Shown one piece after another: positions 12,653-24,696 of a stretch of DNA of 64,000 nucleotides. This DNA comes from Panagrolaimus kolymaensis (lineage: Eukaryota; Nematoda; Chromadorea; Rhabditida; Panagrolaimidae). How positions within the stretch are numbered: the first letter of the stretch is position 1; each line of letters opens with the position of its first letter. The stretch is taken from positions 124,001-188,000 of the forward strand of contig JAJQJQ010000075.1 of assembly GCA_028622995.1 (NCBI GenBank), in the 5' to 3' direction. The translations under genes and the position numbers were made by a program. The notes below the pieces were generated by a model. It worked only from the letters and a program-made list of their open reading frames with translations. It ran no database searches and was not told the origin of the DNA.

Positions 12653-13757
12653 CTAATGAGCAATGGTTGAAACAGTATTTGTAACATCTTTGGTTTTTGT
12701 TGTTGCAATTGATGGTTGATTTGGTGCTGCTGCTGCTGCTGCTGTTGTTGCTGATTGAGATGGTGGAGGATTTTCTTCTTCTTGTTGTTGTTGTTGTTCA
12801 GGTGCTTGAGATCGTTGAGTTGTCATTGTACGAGGATCATGAGGAGCATTGATTGAATATTCTACCATTTCACCATTACTACCTGTTTCTTGATAAACTT
12901 CTTCTTGTGGGTAATAATATGGCGCCTCTTCTGGCTGTTCTTGCTTTGATCCACAACACCGATATGAAACACAGATAAAGATGAGAAAACAAAATCCACA
13001 GAATGAAATCTGAAAAAAGGAATGTTAGTAATCACTATAAAGATGGATTCCACGTATGGTATGCTTAACAAGTAAAAAGAAAACACTACTATCTGCCAAA
13101 AACGTTAAGTACATAAAAACGAGAGAAGATAAAACGTACAAAAGTTATAACCACAAAGAAGCCAATACCCCATCCACCAAGAAGAACATTAGATTTGTAA
13201 ACACGAAGAAAGCCAACATCATCTTCGAGATGTTTATCATTATGACCCCATGGAGATGTAGTTGATTCACAAAATTCCAATTTTGATGAAATACATTCAT
13301 TCGAAAATGGTTCGTTGACGATATTGATCATATCCAAACATTCACAAAATCTATTTGAGCAATCCATTTCTTCGTCACATTTCATTTCTCGTAAGCTGCA
13401 ACATAATTGGAAATCTATAAAGGAAATGTGTGGTTAAAAGCATGTTGACGAAAGGCAATACAAGCAATTCCAATATAAGGTGATACATACAAAAAAAGCC
13501 ATACCATTGACGATCATTTGAGCATCTTCGATAGATTTATTCAAAAAGCATCCATAAACAAAAGTGTTCAAATTTGATGATGATTGATTTCTTCCAGTAG
13601 CATGAGAACATACATTTTGAATATCATGAGCAAGAGATGCAACTTTGAGAGCATGATTTAATTCGATATCTTCTTGAAAAGTTGCATCAAGCGAAACGAA
13701 ATGAACAGCAATAAATATCATCAAAATGAAAGAAAAACCAAGCATCTTCTTCAGCAT
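12653..13757 (-). CDS. Unrecognised type I membrane protein with cysteine-rich ectodomain
   Basis: Three exons (13505-13757, 13140-13414, 12653-13009) join in phase to 294 residues. The N-terminus is a signal peptide (LGFSFILMIFIAVHFVSLDA). The ectodomain has about a dozen Cys, including FQLCCSLREMKC and CSNRFCEC. One long hydrophobic segment (VLLGGWGIGFFVVITF continuing into ISFCGFCFLIFICVSY) spans the exon 2/3 junction and is followed by RCCG, possibly palmitoylated. The cytoplasmic tail has a Tyr/Pro patch (APYYYPQEEVY) and then Gln and Ala runs. I do not recognise the family. It sits between the two aquaporin genes on the same strand. The donor of exon 2 is GTACGT, also used once elsewhere in the window. 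Confidence 0.8.
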
Positions 13758-14434
13758 TGTCGTCTTCGTTGTTGTTGATGGTCGTTGTTGTCAAGGAATG
13801 AAACTTGTTGTTGGATGAGAGAATAATTTGACACAGCTAACAAAAAAATGATGAAACCTTCTAATATGTAAATTTTATCGTCGTTCATTTTGACGCAAGC
13901 AAGCAAACAAAAAATGAAACAACAAAAAAATTTGCAAATTTCATCGTTGTTTTTTTTTTTTTGCTTTCATTCTTTCGTGCTTGGATGGAAATATTCATGG
14001 GAAATAGAAAACTCAATGAAAAAAGAAGCATGTTTGAAAATGATAATTGTTTTAAAAAATGTGTTGATCGGGGAAGCTATGTTTTACAGTTATGGAAAGT
14101 ATTGTTATCCATGCCTCAATCGAAGATCGATGATAGGTTTTAAGTTGGTTACACCAATTGTTATGTATCAATCAATATTTTACTTTTTTTACATTTGTTT
14201 TTTGTTTTTTCGATAATCGATAAATATGAAATAAGTATTGTTCCGATTTTGACTAACAAAACAATGGATGCGATTCGCCCTTCTTTATCTTGATTTATTT
14301 TAGTTTTACTTTTAAAAAACCCATAGATTTATGCCATTTTCCTTTTTCTTTATATTTTTTTGCTTAACGTTGAAGCAAAAAACAAAAAGTAAACAATTAT
14401 TTTTACAAACTTTAATAAAAAACAATAAAATTTT
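13758..14434. other. Intergenic region
   Basis: The stretch between the cysteine-rich membrane protein and the second aquaporin shows no supported gene. A small open frame around 13890-14216 is low-complexity and has no family features. Confidence 0.5.
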
Positions 14435-16355
14435 CTACGGCAAAATAAACGAATTTGTTGGAGGATTTGGGAGATTTTGATCTTTTTTTGAAAAATCAAC
14501 TATATAATTCACTGATGCCGCCTTTGCTGGAGGTGAATGTGGCTTAGTTGAAGGCCATATTTTTGTTGGATGATTTTTTATGCTTAAATTTAATAGTGAA
14601 ATATTTTTTACATTATTTCTTGGAAGAATTTCATCATCGTCATCCACAGCATCGGGATGATGATCAATATTAGCACCAAAAAATATTCGATATATCCATG
14701 TTCCAAATACAGCTCCAATTAAAGGACATACAACGGGAATAATCCACCATGAATAATCAAAATGACTAAATACTTCTTTACCATAACCAATGCAAAAAGT
14801 AAAAAGTCGTGGACCTAAATCACGCGCAGGATTCATTGCATTTCCCGCATTGAAGCCATAACCCAAAGTTAACAGAGTTATCATAGCTCCAAATAATGGA
14901 GGTTGAGCCGCCCTTGGAATTTTATTTTTTGGTTCTGTTATTGTTCCAATTATTATACATAAAAATGTTGTGCACATTGTCTAAAAAAATTTGTGAATTT
15001 CAATATTTTTAAATTAACAAAATTGGTTAATTTTTGCTATCAAAAAACTTATTGCAGCAAAAAAAGCACACGATAGCTTATTGTAAATTTTAATTTAAAC
15101 CCCAAATTTTTTAGAAAATAAAAAGTATAAATAATTACTTGATCTATGAATGCCCCAGTAAAAGTTAAATTAGGATGTGGATAAGTTGCAAATATTCCTG
15201 CTGTAGCTGTTGGTCCATTCACTGCTCGAATTCCACCATCAAACGCATTTATTTGATCTAAAATGTTTCGTATTTTTAGAATTCGTGTTAATTCCATTTT
15301 TTTGGTTTACCATAATATTGTAAATAAGTAAGACCGGAACCCAAAAAAGCTCCAACAAATTGTGCAAGGGAATAATAAATAAAATGTAAAAATGGCAATT
15401 CTCCAAGTGTAAACATAAAGAAGCTGACGCTGCAATTACAATGTGAACCTAAAAAATTCAACAAAATAAATAAATCATCGAGAAACTACAAAATGTTTCC
15501 AAGAAAGAAATAAAAAATGGATGTTCCAAAATATGTAATTTTATAATTACAAAATAAAAATTAGGCAAAGCTTTTACTCATAATTTCCATATTAGCTACC
15601 GTAATCCTTTACGTTATTAATAAACTCCAAAAAACATTTTTATTTCAAATATTGATTAGTTTTTTAACTTTCGAAATGTACTTGCATGAGTTTATAAGTT
15701 TTATAACAAATAATTTAAATTGAAAGCGATTATATTAGTTCAATAAAAATTATGCAAAACCAAAAAATAAAAAAACGATTATGTTGTCAAATGGTTTTGC
15801 ACGTTTCATGTTTTTCGAAATCAAAGTCGCAATCAATCGAAAAATGAAATCCTTTTTTAAAAAAAGAAAAGAAATGTGTGTAAAAACAAAAACATAAAAC
15901 ATCGAAAATGAAAATTAAGAGGCACACAAGAAGATTTCAATAGAAATAACTCTCAAGCTTTGAAAATTATTGTCTTGGATGAAATCGCCTTTGAAAGACC
16001 TCCTTCTCCTCCTTACCAGAAATATTAAAGCCCATTTGAACGGCAAACGTAATACTCAAACCCCAACCAATTGCAGAACCAAGAAAATCACCCGATTCAC
16101 GATTGGATAATACTGATTGAGCTGTGCAATTAAAACCTGCATACTGAAAAACGATCGAAGGAAGGGTTAATGAATACAGTAAAATAAAAAAGAAAAAGAA
16201 AAATTGAATCCACGGAAGCTGCTTCTCATAAACATAGGTTCTTCAAAACTTACACACAAGAAAGCTGTACATAAACATTCAGCTAAAATACAACGACCAA
16301 GTTTTGTTTTAATTCGAAATTTTTTTTCAACACTTTTAACAAACTCTGGATGCAT
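14435..16355 (-). CDS. Aquaglyceroporin paralogue with a degenerate first NPA box
   Basis: Five exons (16254-16355, 16017-16143, 15311-15448, 15139-15257, 14435-14980) give 343 residues. Overall layout matches the other aquaglyceroporin, with helix-rich sequence, the FAVQMGFNIS helix 2 and an intact second box ([11 protein letters not shown]). In the first box the expected HLNPA is replaced by HCNCS (NCS at 15429-15437). Asn, the residue that contacts the permeant, is kept; Pro and Ala are lost. Exons 2 and 3 have the same lengths and phases as the paralogue, but the two introns downstream of loop E are missing and a new one follows FIDQ. The cytoplasmic tail is long, with an acidic DDDDE patch. 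The start at ATG 16355 is the first ATG after an in-frame stop; a 5' coding exon remains possible. Confidence 0.9.
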
Positions 16356-16821
16356 TGTTAATTTATTACTTCCACCACCTCTGCTGCTGCTGCTGCCCAA
16401 ATCAACCACCAAAACAATCCACTACTTTCCTTTTTTGTTTAAAAAAAACAAAAAACTATTAACCAAAAAACTGAGAAAGCAATCGCATCGTTTTATCAAC
16501 CATTTATGCTAAACCAAAAAAACAGCACCGATGTTAGTGGTGATTTGATTACAATAAAGTGAAGAAGAAAATGCGATTATGACTGACTCGGTATGAGAGA
16601 GAGGAAGTGAACTATGAGTTACTAAAACAATCGAATTATTACAGGTATCAATGAGTCTAAAATACTAAACATCAATATATGGGTTCAAATGAGCTACATC
16701 CAAAGGTGATCACACCATCTCGGTGAGCTCATTTTATGCAATAACAACCACCAACAAGACACTACTATTTATTACAAACAAAACATATAAAATACAAACA
16801 AAAAAACATAAATCATACAAA
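16356..16821. other. Intergenic region
   Basis: The region between the second aquaporin start and the end of the Ig-domain gene, both on the minus strand, shows no additional gene. It includes the aquaporin 5' UTR with a CTG/CTT-rich stretch near 16378-16400. Confidence 0.5.
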
Positions 16822-18810
16822 TTATTTCTTTGGAGCGGTACGATGATGTTGTTCCACATTAGCATTTGTTTTGAGAATAGTTCGAATAACCAATACAGCA
16901 ATGAGTAAACCAGTTGTATATCTTAAAACAATTTTGATATAACCAATATATTCTTCAGTAGGATTTGATTGAGTTATGATAAGTCGAAAAGTTCGTTGAA
17001 GCACATTTGGAGTTGTAAAGCACCTAAAATTTGAGAAGTTAGTAGTACTTCGAGAATTCACGGATATCGAGCAGCAAGAAAATAAGCAAGTCGTATAGCA
17101 CCATCATGTTTGAAAGATAAAAGCTTACGAATAATATCCAGCATCATCAGTTCTCAAAACTTGAATAACCAATTGACCATCAGCATTTATGTATTCACGA
17201 GCATCCTTTGAATCAACATCATGTAAATCTTTTGAATATAAGTCTTTGAAATTTTTTCTCCAAAATACATCACCATTGTTATGACCACAATCAAGAACCA
17301 CGCTGTTTCCTTCATTTTCCTAAAAGAGTATTGACTTGATTGAGAGAAGTTAACAAAGTTATAACATACCGAAATAGTTTTTCTTCGAACCGATGGTTTC
17401 AATGGTGGAAGCCTTTCAGCAATACTAAATTCACTTGGTGGTAATTCATCTGCAACAAATTCTTTTCCATTTTCATCAATATCTTTGACAATTCTTGTTT
17501 CTGTATCTGGAAGGAAGCACGGAGACTAAAAAGAGAAGAAACGTTTTAGTAAAGTACATAACTCAAGAAAACAATGATATGGCAGAAACTCATAAAAGTA
17601 TTCTTTCATATGACAAAACTGATAAAAAGTAAGAAACATACTTGACATGAACGAAATTCTTCAACATTTTGAACACTCTCCAATTCTTTACGATATCTCA
17701 ATGGCAGCAATGAGCTCCAACAAGGTACACTTTCAAACATTGTAAAAAAGACAAATTCAGAACTTGAAAGTTGATCGATCGTTGTTGTAGTTTTCGGCTA
17801 AAACAAATGGCATTAACAATGTGAATTGCAAAAGAAGATAGGAAACTAACCTTTACCATACATTGAATTTTCCGTCGTTGTTCACCTAATTCCTTTTCAC
17901 CGCATCGATTACAATCACCCCATTTTGAAACATCCCAATGAACTGTAATTAAATTGTTTGAAAGATTTGGTAGTTTTGAAAGTTCTGGTGGACCTTTGGC
18001 TGCTGCTTCTCGTACAATAACAGGAATGGAAGTTAAAACATCGACGAAGTAAAATTGCTCTATTTTGAATTGATATTCTTGTGTTCCATTAATGGTTCGA
18101 GTAAATATTCGCATGCAGCGATAAAACCCAGTATGATCATTATGATTCGCTTTGAAGATTTCCATTTCATAATGATCACCAATTTCTGCTTTTGACTTCT
18201 CACGTTTCAAGAAGCTGAAAATGAAAGCAATGTTATCAATGATATGTAAACAAGAAACAATATAAACTCACCTATTAACAACATTTCGAGCTTTTTCTAA
18301 AGTTGAATCAGGAGTATCCAAACTCATAGAAGCAATCCATTCCGAGTTTTCTTCCATTTTAAGATATTCCCATCGAAATGATGTTTGTTCTTTATCTTCT
18401 TTTTTGGCCAAGTTTGAAATAATTTTCTTTATTTTTTCTGTCAAAAGTCGAATAGTTCGTCCAAGAAAAGAATCGTTTGGCTTCCAAATTTCTTCAATGT
18501 CATCTTCTTCATCCGGTGATAAACTAAAAACATTTACAAATGAGAAGGAAAAATGAATGAAGAAAAAAACATACCAATGAAAGCATTGAAGTTTAATACT
18601 GGCATCACGTTGAAATATTAAAGCTTTGAAAGGTCTTTGATTCTTCCATTGATCCATTGAAGCACTTCTTTCATTAACACATTGAACGTATTTATCATAT
18701 TTTTCTTGTTTTTCTTGAATACTTCGTTTTGTATACACAAATCCAAAAGATGATGGAAGAAGAAGCAGCTGAAACGTAATGAAGATTTTAATAAATTTGT
18801 TCCAAAGCAT
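16822..18810 (-). CDS. Type I membrane protein with two Ig-like domains and a Cys/Arg linker (FAM187-like)
   Basis: Seven exons (18575-18810, 18272-18523, 17851-18214, 17642-17797, 17370-17525, 17129-17319, 16822-17023) join in phase to 518 residues. A signal peptide (FITFQLLLLPSSFGF) leads. The first Ig-like region ends in HNDHTGFYRC. A linker follows, WDVSKWGDCNRCG then GEQRRKIQC, resembling the short thrombospondin-like segment of FAM187-type proteins. The second Ig-like domain has VVLDCG, VFWRKN, and DDAGYYSC, whose final SC is created by splicing exon 6 to exon 7. A single transmembrane helix (TTGLLIAVLVIRTI) and a short basic tail end the protein. The role is unknown, probably cell-surface recognition. 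The FAM187 assignment rests on layout and motif memory and is tentative; the Ig fold is well supported. Confidence 0.82.
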
Positions 18811-20107
18811 CCTCGATTCAATGAAGCAACAAAAAATACGCGAAAGGATTAATTTTTACAAAGAAGCGAAAAAAAGGAATGAAAAATAAATTTGCATAAA
18901 CAAAGCTTTCGAATAGCTTCTTTTGTAAATTGGAAAGCAAGCTTTTGAAAAGAAGGAAATGAAGATAGCGATAATAAGAAATATTCAATGTAAAGCATTT
19001 TTAGCGATGATGAAATAAAATTTTTTGAAACATGAGGAAAGGGAAAATTCACTTATCAAAGAATTGTAGTGTTGAAGATTGACAAAGAAAAAGGCGCGAA
19101 GCATTTAGGATCACACCTTCTTGCTAAGACTAAACATTGACTCAAAAACTACGATTTCGATTGATTTGAGATGCTTTAATCAAATTCTGTTTATTCAGAT
19201 CAGAGTATCTTTAAACGTTGAACCATTAAAAATTATCAATTTTTTAATACCATGATAGAAGACTAAAACACAACTGCCGCTTCCAAAAATTATGTTTTTC
19301 ATTTACGTAATTTTGAGCATTTTCAAAAATACTTTCTTTTTTATTTTTTATCTTTGTTGAACAATGAAAGTCGTCGTTTTTTGGATGAGCCTTCTATTTT
19401 TTTTAATTATCAATTCTTGGCTTCAGGCTCGCAGCTTTTCATTCCATTGATTATATGGTTTTATTAAAGGCAAAAAAAGATGGAAGTGTTAATCATCGCT
19501 TGAAGCTTACTTTCTTTTGTGCATTGCCTCTGAAGCAACAACTTCACTTCAATCTACTTTTTTAGCATCTTTGCGAATGATAATAAACAAATTATTAAAA
19601 GTTTTTTTCTCTAGCATTTTTCATTAAACCAAAGCAACCAATCCATCGAGCGTCATTGCAGAAAATAAAACTCTTGAAACGATTGAATTAAGTTTGCACC
19701 TTAATTTTATTTTTCATCACCGCTATAAATTTTATAAAAAAGGTTTGGGTGAAATTTAACAAATTTTAGTAATCGAATTCTAAATTTCGGGTATTCAAAA
19801 AGTTTTAACAAAAAAGTGATCAGCTTTGCTCGATAGCTATTGATTTGATTTATTCAATTTCACCCTTTTTTCTTTCTTTGCTGTTTCCATTATTTTCGTG
19901 AACGACGACAACGTTTTTTTTCTTTTCTTTTGCTTTGAATTAATTATTATAATACATAACATTTTATTGATTTTATATATATTTTTTTTAGCCAAATAGC
20001 AGCTATTATTCCTTATTTCTTTATTATTATTTTTTTTATTGTGGATAATAATATTTGGTTGATTTGCTGCTTTTTTGTTATAAAAAAAGAAGAACGTGCA
20101 TTAAAAA
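18811..20107. other. Divergent intergenic region between the Ig-domain gene and RBM25
   Basis: About 1.3 kb of AT-rich sequence separates two genes transcribed away from each other, so both promoters should lie here. No coding frame or RNA gene was recognised. Confidence 0.55.
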
Positions 20108-23100
20108 ATGGCATATCAACGTCCACCATTTCGTAGTCCATTTAGTGCCTTTGCATTACAAAATCCAAGTTAGTTTTTTTTTTTGCTTTATCTTTTTATT
20201 GTTTAATTTGAAAATTGGAGTACCAAAAGATAGAGATGCTTAGAGATAAATTAGGAATATATAAAATTTTTGCCGCGTTTAATTTTGACTTTTTGCAACA
20301 GAGATGTGGCAAATTTAAAATCTCACGCCTGCTTTATTTTTTGAACCTTTTCAAGCACAAAATTGATAAAATAAGGTTTCTGGCTTTTTCTTCTTGCCTT
20401 CAATTACAAATGTAAACAACACACATACCCATTTTTTACTTACCTGCCACCAACAACCACGACTTCAGAGGTTTCTTAGTTTTCTAAACCACGAGTTTCA
20501 TTTTTCTTAAAATTTATTCTTCTTCTTCTTTTTTCTTGGGAATATTTTGTTTATCTAAACGCTAAAACAAAATGTCCATTTCTTGCCATTTTCTTCCTTC
20601 TCCCATATTTTTTTTTCTCGTCTTGGGTTGAATGCACCCGATGGCAACGATGGGCGACGACTGACTACTTGACTCATACATTTTTTTTCTTCACCATCTT
20701 CTCTTCTTTTTTTGCCTCTTCTTGCTTGCTTGCATGCATCTGTCAGGCTTTCTTTTTGTTGCCCATTCAGTCAATGAATGTGAATGGTTACTTACTACGA
20801 TTTTCCGGAACAATAAATTTTTCTTTCATCCATCTTCAAAAAAGAAGGCAAAAAAAAGAAAAGAAAGAAGACTTTTTAGTCGTCGTCAATCTTCTCTTCG
20901 CTTGCTTCTTAGAGGGTTTTGGCTTTATTTTATTTTTCTTATCGACTTTTTTTTTGTTTTTGAAGGAATTCGCAGAAATTTTATTTTTTATTAAGAAACA
21001 AACTAAAGATTTTGATATTTTGAAGCAAACTTTAGCCAGGGAAAATAGAAAATATGTTACCTTTAAGATTTGGTACTCCAATTTTTTTCACTGGTATGTA
21101 TGGGTCTTTTTTCCCCACAACCAATCTAAGAAATATTTTTTAGTGCCAATACCCGGCCAGTTTTTTAATGCTGGTCCACCAATGAATCGGCCACCTTTAA
21201 TACAAGGTTTACCAAATCCTGGATTTCGTTTACCACCACAACTTCGTCCACCTATGGGAAATATGCATCATCATCCACCCCATCCGCATCAACAACAACA
21301 ACATCCACGAGGCCCTCCACCACCTCTTCAAATGCAACAACATCAACAACAAAATCATCCTCAACCACCACCTCAAAAATTTCGATTAGGATCTCCTCCA
21401 AAAACTACTGTGTTTGTTGGAAATATTTCCGAAGAAGTTGAAACGGATTTACTTCAAAAAATTTGTGAAGTAAGCTTTTTTTAAACTTTTTTGTTGCCTT
21501 TTTTATTTACCTCAAAAAAAATTTAAGGAATGTGGCGCAGTTAATAGTCTTCGAAGACTTGCTGGAGCTAATGGAAAACCGCAAGCTTTTGGGTTTTGTG
21601 AATTTAATCATCCTGATGCAACTCGTCGGTCTTTAAGGTTGCTAAATGGTTTCATTCTTGGTGGAAAGCCTTTGTTAATTAAAGTAAGCAAACAAAACAA
21701 AACCCATAAATTTTCATTCTTAAAAAATTATAAATAAAATTTTTGTAGGTCGAAGAAAAAATTATGAATCAAATACGCGAATATATGAACGCCCTTCGAC
21801 AAGAAAATGGTTTACTTCCATTACCCATTGGCGCTGAATTACCTTTAACCGATGAAGAGAGGGATAGCGATTTGCTATCCAAAAATAGAATAATTGAAAT
21901 GATTGAAGCTGTGGATAAAAATCTTCTTCGTCAACCTGGTAAGACCCATACTCGATTTTTACTTCCAAAAACTTTGATATATATATTTTTTCGCAATTTT
22001 CAGATCCACCACCACCCGAACCTAAAAAAGAAGAAAAAAAAATTGTTTCATCTTCATCTGATTCAGAAGAGGTGAGTTTTTAAAATTATTATCCTTCTTT
22101 GATTTTCCCCGAAGAAAAAAAAAATAGTCAAAATCAAAGCATTAATTTTTTTTGGTTTTTTATGTCAAAGTTTTTTTTATTCATTGTTATTTTTTCTTTT
22201 CCCTTTTCGAGTACTTTTTTATTTTTTTTGAGAAGAATTTTTAAATGCTCTAGGATGGCCCCAAGAAAGATGAGAAAGAGAGAAACAACTTCGATAATAT
22301 AATTAAATATATATAACACCCTTCTCTATGACATTAAAAACATAGGTAAGTTTTTAGAAATTCTATGTTTTATTTTATTATTTTATTATAAAAAAAATAA
22401 CCCCGAAAAAAATATTTTTATACGTGTTTTTTTTGTTTGCCTAAAATTTGTGGGAGTATTTTATGTTTTTTGTTTGTTGGTTTGCTAACTTCTAATAATA
22501 CACTTTAATTAAGCTCACTAGCCTTTTTTTTCGGATGTGCTTTCCTTTCAAAATAATTTTTTTTGCTTGACTTTTTTCATTTGCTTTTAACTTTTTTTAA
22601 CCCTTTAAATTTTCCAATAACAAAGTAGTTAATTAATTTGCTTTTGTGTTGTTGTTTGATTAAAAATATTAATATTTATTGAAATCTTATGAATCGATCG
22701 GATCGACCCACACACACAAACATGGCTTTTTCCAAAAATATTTTCAGAAGTGGACATGAGTATCATAATGAAAGGCCACTGACTGAATCCAATAATAACG
22801 GGTGAAATATAAAATCAGAAGAAAACCCGACTTTTATATATTTATTATATTTGGTGGTTGCGCGTTGGTTGCTTTTTTTTTATCTTTCTTAAAAAAAAAT
22901 TTATCGTTTCTTTATTTTTACAATTTTTAAAAAATCTTTTTTTTATCATATAGGAAAACCATTTATATATATGATGGAAACCACGGGTATGAATCTGAAA
23001 GGATTGGGGATTTCATTTTTTTTTTTTACGCTATTCTCGAAAAAAATATTAAAAACCATGAAATAATTTTTTTTATAATTTTTAGGAACGTCGCGAAGAA

Positions 23101-24696
23101 GAACGAAATCGATCCAAGCAACGTCGAAAGCATCATCACCGATCTTCGAGAAGTCGATCGCCCCAACGAAATCGATCCTCTCGATCACCCAGGCGTGGAG
23201 AAAGAGAAAGAGGAAGTAAAAGAGAAAGATCGCCACGAAGTGATAGATCCTCCAACAAAAAGTTAGTCAAATTTCTTAAAAAAAGTTTTACCCTAAAATT
23301 AATTTCCCCTAATTTTCCAGATCCAAAAGACGCAGACATTCTGAATCCGAGGAAGATGAAACAAAGAGGCGAGAAAGGCAAAAAATTAAGGAGCGTGAAA
23401 TGGCTTATGAAAAACGGCTCAAAAAATGGGAAGAAAAAGAAATTCGATTTGCTCGGGAAGTCGAAAAAGATCGAGAAAAAGAGAGACAACGACAAAAAAC
23501 TCGAGATCGAGAAGCAGAAAAATTATTACGCTTCCATGAAGATTACGATGATAGCGTGAATGATACCAAATATTATCGAGGCGATGTCCTCATTCAACGT
23601 CGTCGAAATTTTGAGCAACAACTTGAAAAAGATCGAAAGGATCGAGATGAAGAAGATATAGAATTTGAAAAAATGAAAAATGAAATAATGGCTTCTAATC
23701 CAGAAAAATGTAAAAATATTGAAGATGAAGCTCGAAAGCGGCAAGAAAAGGAAGAAGCTAAAATTAATATTAAATTAGGAATTAAACCTAGTCCCAGGCT
23801 TCATAATATTACACCCAGCGAAAATGATGATGAAGATGATAAAAATGGAGATCCAGCTACATTTAAACTTGATTCAACAACAACAACAACAGCGATGGCG
23901 ATGGCCATAAATAATAATGCTGGATGGGAATCCGTGGATTCTCCATCAACAAGTATAAAACTTCCATCACTTGGTAAAAAAATTAATGTTCAAACTACCC
24001 GAGTTTCCACCAATGGTTTATTCACCGATGATGTGGATGAAGAAGAAGAATCAAGACAAAAAAAGAAATTACAAATGTTTAAAATTTCTTCTGAGGTTTG
24101 TGAATTATTTTTTTGAGGAGAAAAAGTTGTCGGGTTTCAAAGTGTTAAAACCAAAAACTTGAAATTAGATTCTCCTTGTAAACTGCGAACTTTTTGTTGA
24201 TAATTATTAATTCTGGGTTTAAATATTTATTATTAACCTCTAAAACATATTTTTTTTTTAGGAGCGATATGCTGCAGCAACACCCGAAGAAAGAAAACGA
24301 ATGATTCGAGAATTGATTGATAAAATTCCTAAAGCTCGAGATCAAATTTTCGAATATCCTATTAAATGGGAATATCTTGATGAACCTATGATAGAATCTC
24401 GAATTCGTCCATGGGTAGCTAAAAAAGTTTTAAATTATATTGGTGAGGATGAACCCGCACTCGTGACATTTATATGTGATTGCGTTAAAAAACGAACGGA
24501 TCCCAAAAAATTAGTTTTGGATTTATCGATGGTTTTTGATGAAGAATCTGAATCATTTATAACTAAAATGTGGAGATTAATTATTTATGAAACTGAAGCA
24601 AGATATAAAGGTTTATCAGCTTTACCAACTACCACAACAACCTCAGCCGCAGCTACTTCATCAGCATCCAATTTTGTTGCGCCACCACCTTCTTAA
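20108..24696 (+). CDS. rbm25: RNA-binding protein 25 (RBM25), RRM and PWI splicing factor
   Basis: Eight exons (20108-20168, 21144-21469, 21528-21683, 21749-21938, 22004-22071, 23086-23261, 23321-24095, 24262-24696) give 728 residues. The protein is a nuclear U1-associated regulator of alternative splicing. Domains in order are a Pro/Gln/His-rich N-terminus, an RRM from about residue 108 (TTVFVGNISEEV, then AFGFCEF), a Ser/acidic patch, an Arg/Ser-rich segment (SSRSRSPQRNRSSRSP), a long Glu/Arg/Lys helix (EKRLKKWEEKEIRFAREVEK), and a C-terminal PWI domain with RPWVAKKVLNYIGEDE and a closing MWRLIIYETEARYKGL. This matches the RBM25 layout (about 840 residues in human). Intron 1 is long (975 bp). 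The intron after exon 5 contains a possible stop-bearing exon at 22254-22345. ATG 20108 was chosen because its exon splices in frame into the Pro-rich region. Confidence 0.94.
22254..22345 (+). other. Possible alternative (poison) exon inside the RBM25 gene
   Basis: A 92-base segment has a good acceptor (ATGCTCTAG before it) and donor (ATAG then GTAAGT). If spliced onto exon 5 it adds DGPKKDEKERNNFDNIIKYI and then a TAA, ending the protein before the RS-rich and PWI regions. Its length is not a multiple of three. Skipping it joins exon 5 (phase 0) to exon 6 and restores the full protein. Confidence 0.5.

Noticed and set aside
20669..21143. Upstream extension of RBM25 exon 2 as coding sequence
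   Set aside because: The frame is open but Phe/Lys-rich; a TTTTTTTAG acceptor at 21143 and the in-phase exon at 20108-20168 explain the gene better.
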